From NCBI GenBank assembly GCA_035406685.1, contig DAONLM010000054.1, positions 1-15,294 of the forward strand: DNA of 15,294 nt, in the 5' to 3' direction. The DNA is from DAONLM01 sp035406685 (GTDB lineage Bacteria > Spirochaetota > GWE2-31-10 > MWDO01). Below the pieces are notes generated by a model. The model ran no database searches and had not been told where the DNA came from. It saw only the letters and a list, made by a program, of their open reading frames with translations. Below are positions 15,251 through 15,294 of this stretch, piece by piece; the first letter of the stretch is position 1; each line of letters opens with the position of its first letter. Position numbers and translations under genes: made by a program.

Positions 15251-15294
15251 AGGATTTTCTCAAAAATTTTGTGATTAATATATAGAAATATTTT

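Noticed and set aside
15151..15294. Tail after map, searched for the start of another gene
   Set aside because: AGGAAGTG near 15204 resembles a ribosome binding site, but the frames that follow close quickly.

Overview
This is an AT-rich stretch (by eye about a quarter G+C) from a diderm bacterium. The window encodes inner-membrane Mla/MCE lipid-transport parts, a lipoprotein with an LLSC lipobox, a SurA/PpiC-type periplasmic isomerase and an RseC-like redox membrane protein. The extreme A/T bias, AGA-dominated arginine codons, many TPR envelope proteins and this gene mix would fit a low-GC spirochaete. That is only an inference, because no rRNA or other firm taxonomic marker is present.

Layout. 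1-274: the 3' end of an unrecognised gene, clearly richer in G+C than everything after it. 375-545 (minus): a 56-residue seven-cysteine ferredoxin-like protein. 546-807: divergent intergenic region with a candidate promoter on each strand and a G5-ATAT-C4 palindrome in front of the next gene. 808-3048 (plus): an MCE/MlaD-type protein and a TPR lipoprotein, stop and start codons abutting. 3023-10722 (minus): a likely five-gene operon, read in the order PEGA/TPR protein, a 1460-residue transmembrane coiled-coil protein, an RseC-like protein, an MlaE permease and an MlaF ATPase. Its last gene runs tail to tail into the lipoprotein gene with a 26-base overlap. 10723-10864: A/T-tract divergent promoter region. 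10865-15150 (plus): SurA-like isomerase, NusB, a membrane-anchored TPR protein and methionine aminopeptidase, tightly packed or overlapping. 15151-15294: A/T-rich tail with a weak hairpin.

How the genes may work together. MlaF, MlaE and the MCE protein would form an ABC-type lipid transporter at the inner membrane, although its genes are split between two converging transcripts and no MlaA, MlaB or MlaC gene is seen. Around it are four proteins with TPR or TPR-like arrays, all predicted to face the periplasm, including the giant coiled-coil protein, which could serve as an envelope scaffold. The plus-strand group combines a periplasmic folding factor with housekeeping genes (transcription antitermination and N-terminal methionine removal). 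The most unusual items are the giant coiled-coil protein cotranscribed with MlaE/MlaF, a dispersed GGGGGATATC palindromic repeat apparently inserted in frame in that gene, and the seven-cysteine mini-ferredoxin.
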